Source: Lingula anatina
Taxonomy: Eukaryota > Brachiopoda > Lingulata > Lingulida > Lingulidae
NCBI RefSeq assembly: GCF_001039355.2
Contig: NW_019774458.1
Span: forward strand, 380,134 to 444,133
DNA length: 64,000 nt
Direction of reading: 5' to 3'
This document shows positions 1 to 12,200 of the stretch, piece by piece; position 1 is the stretch's first letter; every line of letters starts with the position of its first letter. The notes under the pieces are model-generated. The model was not told where the DNA came from. It searched no databases and was given only the letters and a program-made list of their open reading frames with translations. The position numbers and the translations under genes are program-made.

Positions 1-219
1 TTTTTTCTTATTGAGGTTAAACACTCTTAATAGCATTTCTCTTATGTAAAATCACCTTTACGGTAGATTACTTGAGAACAGAAAAGGGGGGATTCCGTCT
101 CGCAGTTCACTCGGGACAACCACAGGGGGCTTTCCCGTCACATGGTCAAAATTGACCAATTAGGGCTAAGGAAATAGATGTGCGATTTAGATGCGCAGTG
201 GATCATTATTGACATCAAA
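1..219 (+). promoter_or_regulatory. Upstream region and 5' UTR of unkempt
   Basis: Non-coding stretch before the predicted unkempt start codon at 220. It holds no convincing ORF. The start context, caaaATGcc, is acceptable for an animal gene. I could not place a TATA box or transcription start, so the UTR/promoter border is unknown. Confidence 0.4.
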
Positions 220-587
220 ATGCCGTCGGAGGCTCCAGTTTTACCCACACAACCAGAAAAACCTCACCATTATACGTAAGTAGCATAACATGCAACTCGA
301 TTTACTTTTTTTACGTCTTCAATAAAAAAAGATCTTCGTATTGTCTTGTTGTACTGATTTTATGCGTTGATTTTCAGATATTTGAAGGAGTTTAGAACAC
401 AACAATGTCCCCTCTTCCTGCAACATAAGTGCACGCAACATCGGCCGTTCACATGTTTTCATTGGCACTTTATGAATCAAAGGCGCAGGAGACCGATCCG
501 GAAGAGAGACGGAACGTTCAGTTATAGCCCAGATATATATTGTACAAAATTTGATGAAACTACAGGCATTTGTCAAGATGGCGATGA
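220..587 (+). CDS. unk: unkempt exons 1-2: N-terminus and first CCCH fingers
   Basis: Exon 1 (220-275) encodes MPSEAPVLPTQPEKPHHY and ends in phase 2 at a GTAAG donor. Exon 2 (378-587) follows a TTTTCAG acceptor and encodes the highly conserved block YLKEFRTQQCPLFLQHKCTQ and onward through the Unkempt signature QRRRRPIRKRDGTFSYSPD. This block contributes CCCH finger 1 and the start of finger 2. The next exon supplies the remaining Cys and His (CPFLH). Exons 1 and 2 are present once, outside the duplicated block, which supports a single gene. Confidence 0.93.
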
Positions 588-3500
588 GTAAGTACTTGCT
601 GATGTTTGAATTTTGGTGGGAAAAGTGGCTAAAATCAAAGCATGCTTAAACCTGCAACTTGCAGAAGCAGAAACTTCTTCAATAGAGAATATTTTATCAA
701 CACGTCATATAGAAGGGGTAAACGCACACAGGTATTATATCTAAAATGTTGTCTTGAAAGGAATGTTTAATTTGAGTGTTCTCGTACCTGACAGAAGTCA
801 AGTATATAAACAATCATGGCGGCCATTTCTTGTTTACATCCAGTCTTATGGACATCATGGGGGGATAACAACTTAGCATCTTAAAGACAGTGGTTAGATC
901 AAAGCACATTCAATCAAAGGGTGATATAAAATATGCCTAGTATTTTCGTTTAATTTGCAATGTGTTTATTTGTGGATTCCTAAATCGAAAGAACTAAAAG
1001 TGATACCCTTGACCTATTTATAGATTTCAAGTATGGCAGTATTTGCCAAATACAATAAAAGAGAAACAAAAAAAAATTAAAAAAGAAAAGAAACAATTAA
1101 CGGGGAAAAAACAAAATTTTGTGATTGTTTTTGGATCAATTTGATATTGACAGTAAATAACAGACATTAAATTTGACTAAAATTACTTTTATAAATCATT
1201 TTCAAAGCTTATAATATGATGTCCAAAATATTTTTATGTTCGATGGTTCAGTAAAGACATATATAAAATGTGATTAAAGTATCTATAAAAAGAATTCATT
1301 AGTAAGTAACAGTTCATCATAAATATAAAAGTAATTAAGGTTGAGCATAAGCTTGGGTTTTAACAAATCCTGCAGTGTTCTGTCCCCATGCTCATACCAA
1401 ATGATTTTATCAAACATCAAGTTTATTTCTAAGGATGCGTTCACAATAAATCTTTACTCTTGGTATTGAGTAAAATATGGGAAAGCTCCTGATTATTTGA
1501 GTACATTGAAAACAATAGGCAGTAATGCAGAATGTTAGTCTTTTCTTTCTAGTTGTTTCTCCATTGCCCTATCTCAGGAAGAGACTAGCCTGGATATCTG
1601 GAAATCTGATTTATCGCGACAACTCAACTTCCAAACATTGATATTTTAGAGGCTTATACTACTTAATGATGTTTCTATTGATACTCTTCCTTATCTCCCT
1701 TCTGTCTATCTGTCCTGTCTTATATTAGATAATTTTACCTTTCATAATATCAACAAAGATACCTGACTACACATTCAGTAAAGTAAACGACACTTTAAGA
1801 CATAATGAACTTCATAATTTTCATGTTTTGTTTCACAATTTAATCACTATATATCATTGTAGGTATGCAGTTTTTGTTACCTTGTGCAATTTCTATTTTA
1901 AGAAGTTTATAGCAGTATATATATAAAAACAGTATTCCGCTTATCACAATTATGAAAATTTCATCTCATAATACACTAGCTATGATGTTGAATATTGTTA
2001 TTGAGGCAAGTTGACTAAATGTAAAGATGGCTGTCACAACATATGTTTTCATTGCATTATTTATGTAAAATATTAAGTTTGTTATCTTACTGCTAAATGT
2101 AATGCAATGGCAAGAGGTATAGTTATTATCAAAACACAAATGCTATATATTATGACATGTTTTTAGTGAAAATACAAAATAGACACTTCTTTATGGTCCC
2201 ACAATTATGAGCTCATCCTGTGGGATAGTTGTGATTGCTTTTATTTCTGAAAGAATCCTGGTATTATCAGTTGAAATTTATCAATTTCATATCATATATT
2301 TTGCATGCTTTTTTTCTTCAAACATATCTATTAGTTTCATTTGTAAGAATTATGGGGTTGAACTCAAACTCTGATAAAATGACTTTTAAACAAAGATTTA
2401 TATATATTAGAAAAAAAAATAAGTTGACTATTTAAAGTATTTTATGAATATAGTTATTTGAGAAAATGTTTTCTTTTACTACCATTTGATCTGCTGTCCA
2501 CAGATATTACATGTGGGTAATCTGTATGAGGTACAGAATATAGTTTATCTGAGGTGATTCACCATGGCACAAAAAGTTTGACAACCTATTGCAGTTTTAG
2601 TTTACTTTTTTATTTTTTATGATGTCAGTTTGGGATCATTGTAACTTTGTATGGCTATTTTATTGGATACCACATGACTTAGTTTACATTTTGAATGTTA
2701 ACATTAAGTTAGCCTCAGTTATGAAATTTTACAGTTCACAAAAGAATTATGAAATTTAGATTCTCAGTATAAATATTTGATTTGTTATGTTATAGGTCTG
2801 CATTGAAATGAAAGTGATTCATTAGTATTTTAATTATAGCCCTTTTATTCCCTTCTTTCTTAAGCATATTTAAAATTATCCTTGGCTGCCCTCCTTTTAC
2901 ATTATTATAGGCATGCAGAAATGGGTCCTTTTTCTTACTCTCTGGATTAAGTTAAATTATTTTGGTATATATATATATATATATATTTTTTTTTTTACAG
3001 CTGCCCATTTTTACACAGAACTGCAGGTGATACAGAGAGACGATATCATTTACGTTACTACAAAACAGGAACTTGTGTGTATGAAACGGATGCCAAAGGC
3101 TGTTGTGTTAAGAACGGGCCACACTGTGCATTTGCACATGGTGCACAGGACTTGCGTGCCCCAGTCTATGATATCAGAGAGTTGCAGAATCTAGACCAGC
3201 CGCCACCTGTAGGACCAGAAAAACCAACCAATGGAAGTCTGGGATCTTCTGGGAGTTTAGAGAAGGACAAGATACTAACAGAAGACCCCAGATGGAATGG
3301 TAAGTGGCCTGGTTTTGATGCCATTACTATGGGATGATATTTAGAAAAGGTAATATCATTGGTTTTGAAAACTTCTTTTTTGTTTCTTTTTCATTTTGGC
3401 ATGTTTTCCTATTGTCATTGATATATTAATGAATAAATGGGGTTAAAATTAATTATAAGTTCAACAGTTAACATCTGGGTCCAGTTTTATGTGCATCATA

Positions 3501-5210
3501 ATCAGTGTATGCATATTGTATTTTTTAGAACTTATTAACTCTGCATTAACAGGTAATTTACCATCCATTTTGGTCTTATTTAGCTATATCCCTTTTATAG
3601 TACATATAAGCTTTGCACAGTGTATTACCGGTTTATTAGATGGACTGCTAATAAATGATTACTTACTTAACACATGGAAAGCAAACCAACCCATGTATGT
3701 TAGCACAAAATTAATTCAGCTTAAAAGAGTGACAACTTGTCATTTTGGTGAGAAAAGTGCCTAAGAGCAGATTTTCCTGGGGTAAACCACAATTTTTTCA
3801 TGCTTTCCAAAGGCTAATGAATCCATTTCAACATTTTAATTAAGTTGAATGTTTTTTTTTTCTTTTCTTTTCTTTTTCCTAAAATGTGGTTTTTGCAATC
3901 ATCTCTAAAGATAAATTATTGTGATAACTGCCATTTTGGTAATAAAAAGGAATTGATTATATTTCTTTATGTTGTTCACAATGTATTTATTTATTGTGGA
4001 ATTTTGAATCTCATGTAAAGAGTTGTTATCCCTTTAACGGTTGAATGTTGAAAAGGTATTATACACCTATAGATGAAAAATTTTCAAAAATCCAGATATT
4101 TTTGTGTTGCACTTAGTCCCTTACCCCGAGCCCTTACCCTTTTTCCTCCCTCATTTAGAGCTGTGTCTCTTTGGTACTTGAATTTTGTTTTTATGTCCAC
4201 TAATCTCTGTATGCCTCTGTGTTGTTTTTAAATGTCAGCTTAGTCACATTGTTTTTCTTTGCAGACACAAATTTTGTTTTAGCAAATTATAAAACAGAGC
4301 AGTGCAAGCGGCCACCACGGTTATGTAGACAAGGCTATGCATGTCCCCAGTTCCACAACACACGTGACCGGAGACGTAGCCCCAAGGTGTTCAAATACAG
4401 GTCCACACCTTGTCCTAATGTGAAACATGGGGATGACTGGGGTGACCCCTCTGTCTGTGAGGCAGGAGACAACTGCCCCTACTGTCATACTAGGACAGAA
4501 CAGCAGTTTCACCCAGAGGTAAGAGAATTACATTAGATGAATTTAAACTAATTCATTAGATTTCAGGACTCTAAGGACACTTTGACTTGATTAGTTACAA
4601 GGTAAAATGCAGATTTAGAATCTTAAAAAGTAAGTTCCAAATCTTTATAATCAGATGTGTGTGTGTGTGTGTGTGTGTGTCGTGTGTAGTTGGTTATCAT
4701 GATGTTAGTTGTTGTATATATACTCAACATTCTAAGTTCCATCATGATTATGCATATAAACAATGATTGATGATATTTTATGACACTTAAATTGACATTG
4801 CACTACCTTTCCTTTCCCCAGATCTACAAGTCTACCAAATGCAATGACATGGTGCAAACTGGATACTGTCCTCGTGGATCTTTTTGTGCTTTTGCTCATG
4901 TGGAACGTAAGTTGCTTTAATGAAGACAGAAGACTGAAGTGGATTTGAAACCAACACAGTTAATGTTTATCATGCGTCAAGATGCCTTATAAGTGCATTA
5001 AAATTAAACACTTTTAGGGCAAAAAATTCCTCTTTTCATTGTTTTATTCACAACATCATGCGCTTGTCCTTTAAAGCTCCACCCACATTTATCAACAATT
5101 TGACTGCTTCAGGAAATTATTGTGATAATGTAGCTTAAAGTATCTACCTTTTACCATTTTCATTAAATGTAGTTACTTGGGCATGGGTGTTAACTGTAAT
5201 AATGTACTAT

Positions 5211-5257
<47 letters not shown>

Positions 5258-6171
5258 TACTTAAAATGTCAGTTCTTTGTAAGTTATTTATAACATCTTC
5301 AAATTATCTGTTCTTTTAGAGGAAATGGTAAGCCAGAGGGATATAGCAGCAACAACAACTAGTAGTTCACTAGCAGCTTTTCTGCCAAATGAGCTGCAAA
5401 AGCAGACATCTATAGATAACACACAAAGTGAAAAAAGGGATAGCAATTTGGAATCAAGTATTGAACACCAAGTAAGTGGTCGTCTGTCATTGTTACTTGT
5501 ACAGTTTAACTTTAATAAAATGAATATTTGATAAATGAAAATGTCAAAGGGAAACTGATAGGGTATTACATTGAGGTATGCTAACAAACACTTTTACACA
5601 GCTATTTTTCTTGAATATCTTTATTTTTTCATAAATTTCAGGACAGTATAGCTTTATCCAAAGATGTAACAGCTGATCATGTTGATTATAAAGTGCCAGC
5701 ACCTATTGGGAAAGAAAGAGCAGATAGCTCTCCAGTGACACCTCCAGTAAGTACCTATGCCCCCCTTTAGTTCTGCTTTTAAAATACAGTCATGCTATCT
5801 TGTATTAAGTTTGAAACACTGCCCCAATTGAAAAGGTTGTGACCCAGTTTCACAGAAAGAGAGAGAGTTTATTTAAAAGTGTCTGTATTGATGTACATAG
5901 CTTTGAGGAGAAAATGACTCTCCTCTCAGATTGTCCTTCCTAGTCCTTTATTAAACAATTTTATCATGAGGCACCTAAAGCCTGAAAATCAATTTTATTG
6001 TGAAGTTATAAAAAGAAAAAGCATGAAATGTTTTTTAAACTATACCAAGGATTCTGGGATACATAGTTAACCTATTCATCCAGAGAGAGATATATGGTCC
6101 AATAAAACACTACTGAGTTTTGCCTTAACCTGAAATTTACCTCNTATTTGCCAAACACAATAAAAGAGAAA

Positions 6172-6205
<34 letters not shown>

Positions 6206-9200
6206 AAAAAAGAAAAGAAACAATTAACATGGAAAAAACAAAATTTTGTGATTGTTTTTGGATCAATTTGATATTGACAGTAAATAACAGACATTAAATT
6301 TGACTAAAATTACTTTTATAAATCATTTTCAAAGCTTATAATATGATGTCCAAAATATTTTTATTTTCGATGGTTCAGTAAAGACATATATAAAATGTGA
6401 TTAAAGTATCTATAAAAAGAATTATGATGCAATTCATTAGTAAGTAACAGTTCATCATAAATATAAAAGTACTTAAGGTTGAGCATAAGCTTGGGTTTTA
6501 ACAAATTCTGCAGTGTTCTGTCCCCATGCTCATACCAAATGATTTTATCAAACATCAAGTTTATTTCTAAGGATGCGTTCACAATAAATCTTTTTTCTTG
6601 GTATTGAGTAAAATATGGGAAAGCTAGTGATTATTTGAGTACATTGAAAACAATAGGCAGTAATGCAGAATGTTAGTCTTTTCTTTCTAGTTGTTTCTCC
6701 ATTGCCCTATCTCAGGAAGGGACTAGCCTGGATATCTGGAAATCTGATTTATCGCGACAACTCAACTTCCAAACATTGATATTTTAGAGGCTTATACTAA
6801 TTAATGATGTTTCTATTGATACTCTTCCTTATCTCCCTTCTGTCTATCTGTCCTGTCTTATATTAGATAATTTTACCTTTCATAATATCAACAAAGATAC
6901 CTGACTACACATTCAGTAAAGTAAACGACACTTTAAGACATAATGAACTTCATAATTTTCATGTTTTGTTTCACAATTTAATCACTATATATCATTGTAG
7001 GTATGCAGTTTTTGTTACCTTGTGCAATTTCTATTTTAAGAAGTTTATAGCAGTATATATATAAAAACAGCATTCCGCTTATCACAATTATGAAAATTTC
7101 ATCTCATAATACACTAGCTATGATGTTGAATATTGTTATTGAGGCAAGTTGACTAAATGTAAAGATGGCTGTCACAACATATGTTTTCATTGCATTATTT
7201 ATGTAAAATATTAAGTTTGTTATCTTACTGCTAAATGTAATGCAATGGCAAGAGGTATAGTTATTATCAAAACACAAATGCTATATATTATGACATGTTT
7301 TTAGTGAAAATACAAAATAGACACTTCTTTATGGTCCCACAATTATGAACTCATCCTGTGGGATAGTTGTGATTGCTTTTATTTCTGAAAGAATCCTGGT
7401 ATTATCAGTTGAAATTTATCAATTTCATATCATATATTTTGCATGCTTTTTTTCTTCAAACATTTCTCTTAGTTTCATTTGTAAGAATTATGGGGTTGAA
7501 CTCAAACTCTGATAAAATGACTTTTAAACAAAGATTTATATATATTAGAAAAAAAAATAAGTTGACTATTTAAAGTATTTTATGAATATAGTTATTTGAG
7601 AAAATGTTTTCTTTTACTACCATTTGATCTGCTGTCCACAGATATTACATGTGGGCAATCTGTATGAGGTACAGAATATAATTGTTTATCTGAGGTGATT
7701 CACCATGGCACAAAAAGTTTGACAACCTATTGCAGTTTTAGTTTACTTTTTTATTTTTTATGATGTCAGTTTGGGATCATTGTAACTTTGTATGGCTGTT
7801 TTATTGGATACCACATGACTTAGTTTACATTTTGAATGTTAACATTAAGTTAGCCTCAGTTATGAAATTTTACAGTTCACAAAAGAATTATGAAATTTAG
7901 ATTCTCAGTATAAATATTTGATTTGTTATGTTATAGGTCTGCATTGAAATGAAAGTGATTCATTAGTATTTTAATTATATCCCTTTTATTCCCTTCTTTC
8001 TTAAGCATATTTAAAATTATCCTTGGCTGCCCTCCTTTTACATTATTATAGGCATGCAGAAATGGGTCCTTTTTCTTACTCTCTGGATTTAGTTAAATTA
8101 TTTTGGTATTTTTTTTTACAGCTGCCCATTTTTACACAGAACTGCAGGTGATACAGAGAGACGATATCATTTACGTTACTACAAAACAGGAACTTGTGTG
8201 TATGAAACGGATGCCAAAGGCTGTTGTGTTAAGAACGGGCCACACTGTGCATTTGCACATGGTGCACAGGACTTGCGTGCCCCAGTCTATGATATCAGAG
8301 AGTTGCAGAATCTAGACCAGCCGCCACCTGTAGGACCAGAAAAACCAACCAATGGAAGCCTGGGATCTTCTGGGAGTTTAGAAAAGGACAAGATACTAAC
8401 AGAAGACCCCAGATGGAATGGTAAGTGGCCTGGTTTTGATGTCATTACTATGGGATGATATTTAGAAAAGGTAATATCATTGGTTTTGAAAACTTCTTTT
8501 TTGTTTCTTTTTCATTTTGGCATGTTTTCCTATTGTCATTGATATTTTAATGAATAAATGGGGTTAAAATTAATTATAAGTTCAACAGTTAACATCTGGG
8601 TCCAGTTTTATGTGCATCATAATCAGTGTATGCATATTGTATTTTTTAGAACTTATTAACTCTGCATTAACAGGTAATTTACCATCCATTTTGGTCTTAT
8701 TTAGCTATATCCCTTTTATAGTACATATAAGCTTTGCACAGTGTATTGCCGGTTTATTAGATGGACTGCTAATAAATGATTACTTAACACATAGAAAGCA
8801 AACCAACCCATGTATGTTAGCACAAAATTAATTCAGCTTAAAAGAGTGACAACTTGTCATTTTGGTGAGAAAAGTGCCTAAGAGCAGATTTTCCTAGGGT
8901 AAACCACAATTTTTCCATGCTTTCCAAAGGTTAATGAATCCATTTCAACATTTAAATTAAGTTGAATGTTTTTTTTTTCTTTTCTTTTCTTTTTTTTTCC
9001 TAAAATGTGGTTTTTGCAATCATCTCTAAAGATAAATTATTGTGATAACTGCCATTTTGGTAATAAAAAGGAATTGATTATATTTCTTTATGTTGTTCAC
9101 AATGTATTTATTTATTGTGGAATTTTGAATCTCATATAAAAAGTTGTTATCCCTTTAACGGTTGAAAGTTGGAAAGGTATTATACACCTATAGATGAAAA

Positions 9201-12200
9201 ATTTTCAAAAATCCAGATATTTTTGTGTTGCACTTAGTCCCTTTCCCCGAGCCCTTACCCTTTTTTCCTCCCCCATTTAGAGCTGTATCTCTTTGGCACT
9301 TGAATTTTGTTTTTATGTCCACTCATCTCTGTATGCCTCTGTGTTGTTTGTAAACGTCAGCTAAGTCACATTGTTTTTCTTTGCAGACACAAATTTTGTT
9401 TTAGCAAATTATAAAACAGAGCAGTGCAAGCGGCCACCACGGTTATGTAGACAAGGCTATGCATGTCCCCAGTTCCACAACACACGTGACCGGAGACGTA
9501 GCCCCAAGGTGTTCAAATACAGGTCCACACCTTGTCCTAATGTGAAACATGGGGATGACTGGGGTGACCCCTCTGTCTGTGAGGCAGGAGACAACTGCCC
9601 CTACTGTCATACTAGGACAGAACAGCAGTTTCACCCAGAGGTAAGAGAATTACATTACAATATGAAATGAAACTAATTCATTAGATTTCAGGACTCTAAG
9701 GACACTTTGACTTGATTAGTTACAAGGTAAAATGCAGATTTAGAATCTTAAAAAGTAAGTTCCAAATCTTTATAATCAGATGTGTGTGTGTGTCGTGTGT
9801 AGTTGGTTATCATGATGTTAGTTGTTGTATATATACTCAACATTCTAAGTTCCATCATGATTATGCATATAAACAATGATTGATGATATTTTATGACACT
9901 TAAATTGACATTGCACTACCTGTCCTTTCCCCAGATCTACAAGTCTACCAAATGCAATGACATGGTGCAAACTGGATACTGTCCTCGTGGATCTTTTTGT
10001 GCTTTTGCTCATGTGGAACGTAAGTTGCTTTAATGAAGACAGAAGACTGAAGTGGATTTGAAACCAACACAGTTAATGTTTATCATGCGTCAAGATGCCT
10101 TATAAGTGCATTAAAATTAAACACTTTTAGGGCAAAAAATTCCTCTTTTCATTATTTTATTCACAACATCATGCGCTTGTCCTTTAAAGCTCCACCCCCA
10201 TTTATCAACAATTTGACTGCTTCAGGAAATTATTGTAATAATGTAGCTTAATGTATCTACCTTTTACCATTTTCATTAAATGTAGTTACTTGGGCATGGG
10301 TGTTAACTGTAATAATGTACTATTTATTTATTTATTTATACTTAAAATGTCAGTTCTTTGTAAGTTATTTATAACATCTTCAAATTATCTGTTCTTTTAG
10401 AGGAAATGGTAAGCCAGAGGGATATAGCAGCAACAACAACTAGTAGTTCACTAGCAGCTTTTCTGCCAAATGAGCTGCAAAAGCAGACATCTATAGATAA
10501 CACACAAAGTGAAAAAAGGGATAGCAATTTGGAATCAAGTATTGAACACCAAGTAAGTGGTCATCTGTCATTGTTACTTGTACAGTTTAACTTTAATAAA
10601 ATGAATATTTGATAAATGAAAATGTCAAAGGGAAACTTAAAGGGTATTACATTGAGGTATGCTAACAAACACTTTTACACAGCTATTTTTCTTGAATATC
10701 TTTATTTTTTACATAAATTTCAGGACAGTATAGCTTTATCCAAAGATGTAACAGCTGATCATGTTGATTATAAAGTGCCAGCACCTATTGGGAAAGAAAG
10801 AGCAGATAGCTCTCCAGTGACACCCCCAGTAAGTACCTATGCCCCCCCTGTAGTTCTGCTTTTAAAATACAGTCATGCTATCTTGTATTAAGTTTGAAAC
10901 ACTGCCCCAATTGAAAAGGTTGTGACCCAGCTTCACAGAAAGAGAGAGAGAGATAGTTTATTTAAAAGTGTCTGTATTGATGTACATAGCTTTGAGGAGA
11001 AAATGACTTAGATATGGCCAGATTTACATCTCCTCTCAGATTGTCCTTCCTAGTCCTTTATTAAACAATTTTATCATGAGGCACCTAAAGCCTGAAAATC
11101 AGTTTTATTGTGAAGTTATAAAAAGAAAAAGCATGAAATGTTTTTTAAACTATACCAAGGATTCTGGGATACATAGTTAACCTATTCATCCAGAGAGAGA
11201 TATATGGTCCAATAAAACACTACTGAGCTTTGCCTTAACCTGAAATTTACCACTGAAACATGAGTTGATCATATTCCAGATTACAGGTCAGTTGTCCTCT
11301 CCAGTTTTTATTGGCCACGGTGTACCTGGTCCTATAGGGAAAGGACGCTCTAGTAGCACTTCCAGCAGTATTAGTACTTCAGATAGCGGGTTCTATCAAA
11401 GAACACCAGGAATTGGGAGAGAAGATACTCAGGTAACTTGTGTAATCTCTCAAACACATCAAATGCAGGGAATAGATTGGTTTAAATTGTAATAATAAGC
11501 ATCCATTTGAGCTTTTAGTATAAACAGGTGTAAATTATCATGTAAATGTGAAAGGTGTCTTAAAAGACAAAATTACATAAACATTCTGAAATAATACTCT
11601 TTGAACCTAGATGTAAAATTTAGATATTGGCCTGTAAATATGTGCCATTTTGTTCCCTTGTTTTCCAGCCACAGACAGTCATGTCTCAGGCCAAGCTTAG
11701 GCAGCAGTTACAAGCTATAGAAAATGATCCCAGTTTGGACACTTCTGAAAAGGCTAAGAGAAAACAAAATCTAATACTAATCCATACGCTAAATGGGAGT
11801 AATAGCTCTGCAACACCTAATAATAGCTCAGTATCATCGGCTACATCCACTATGTCGCCACTTGCACCGCCTTTCTTTCCCCCTGGTGATACTGTGGAGT
11901 CTGTTATAGGTAGGTGTCTGAGAAAACTTCCTTTGATCATTGAGAACAACAGCTAGAGTCACATACACCCCATTCTCCTAATGGTGTACACACACTGTAA
12001 CTGTCAGCATCCACTGCACAACCGTGTGCACCAGTTTACTTCCACTTCCCTTCCCAAACCCAAAATAAAATGTTTGCACTATCCACTTCTTGGGGTTGGT
12101 ATTAACAGCCAATTAGCAGCAACCTGCATTCCACTCCCCATCCTTTCCAACCCTGATTTGTGCTTAATATAAGTGTTGGATATAGTAGTATTCCTCTTCA

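Larger units (their letters stand above)
1040..6141 (+). repeat. Direct repeat, copy 1 of ~5.1 kb block containing unkempt exons 3-7
   Basis: This block matches 6145-11251 almost base for base, including introns, apart from scattered substitutions, small indels and microsatellite length changes. Copy 1 starts near 'gtatttgccaaatacaata' and stops at 'cctgaaatttacctc', directly before the single ambiguous base at 6144. Copy 2 starts right after that base with 'tatttgccaaacacaata'. Between the exon copies I saw three differences, all synonymous. The pattern fits two alleles placed end to end by the assembler better than an old gene duplication. Confidence 0.9.

Noticed and set aside
3001-10828. 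Reading both exon 3-7 sets as a zinc-finger array expanded to about twelve fingers
   Set aside because: The repeated exon block is 895 nt and its phases do not match end to start. The junction also coincides with an ambiguous base.
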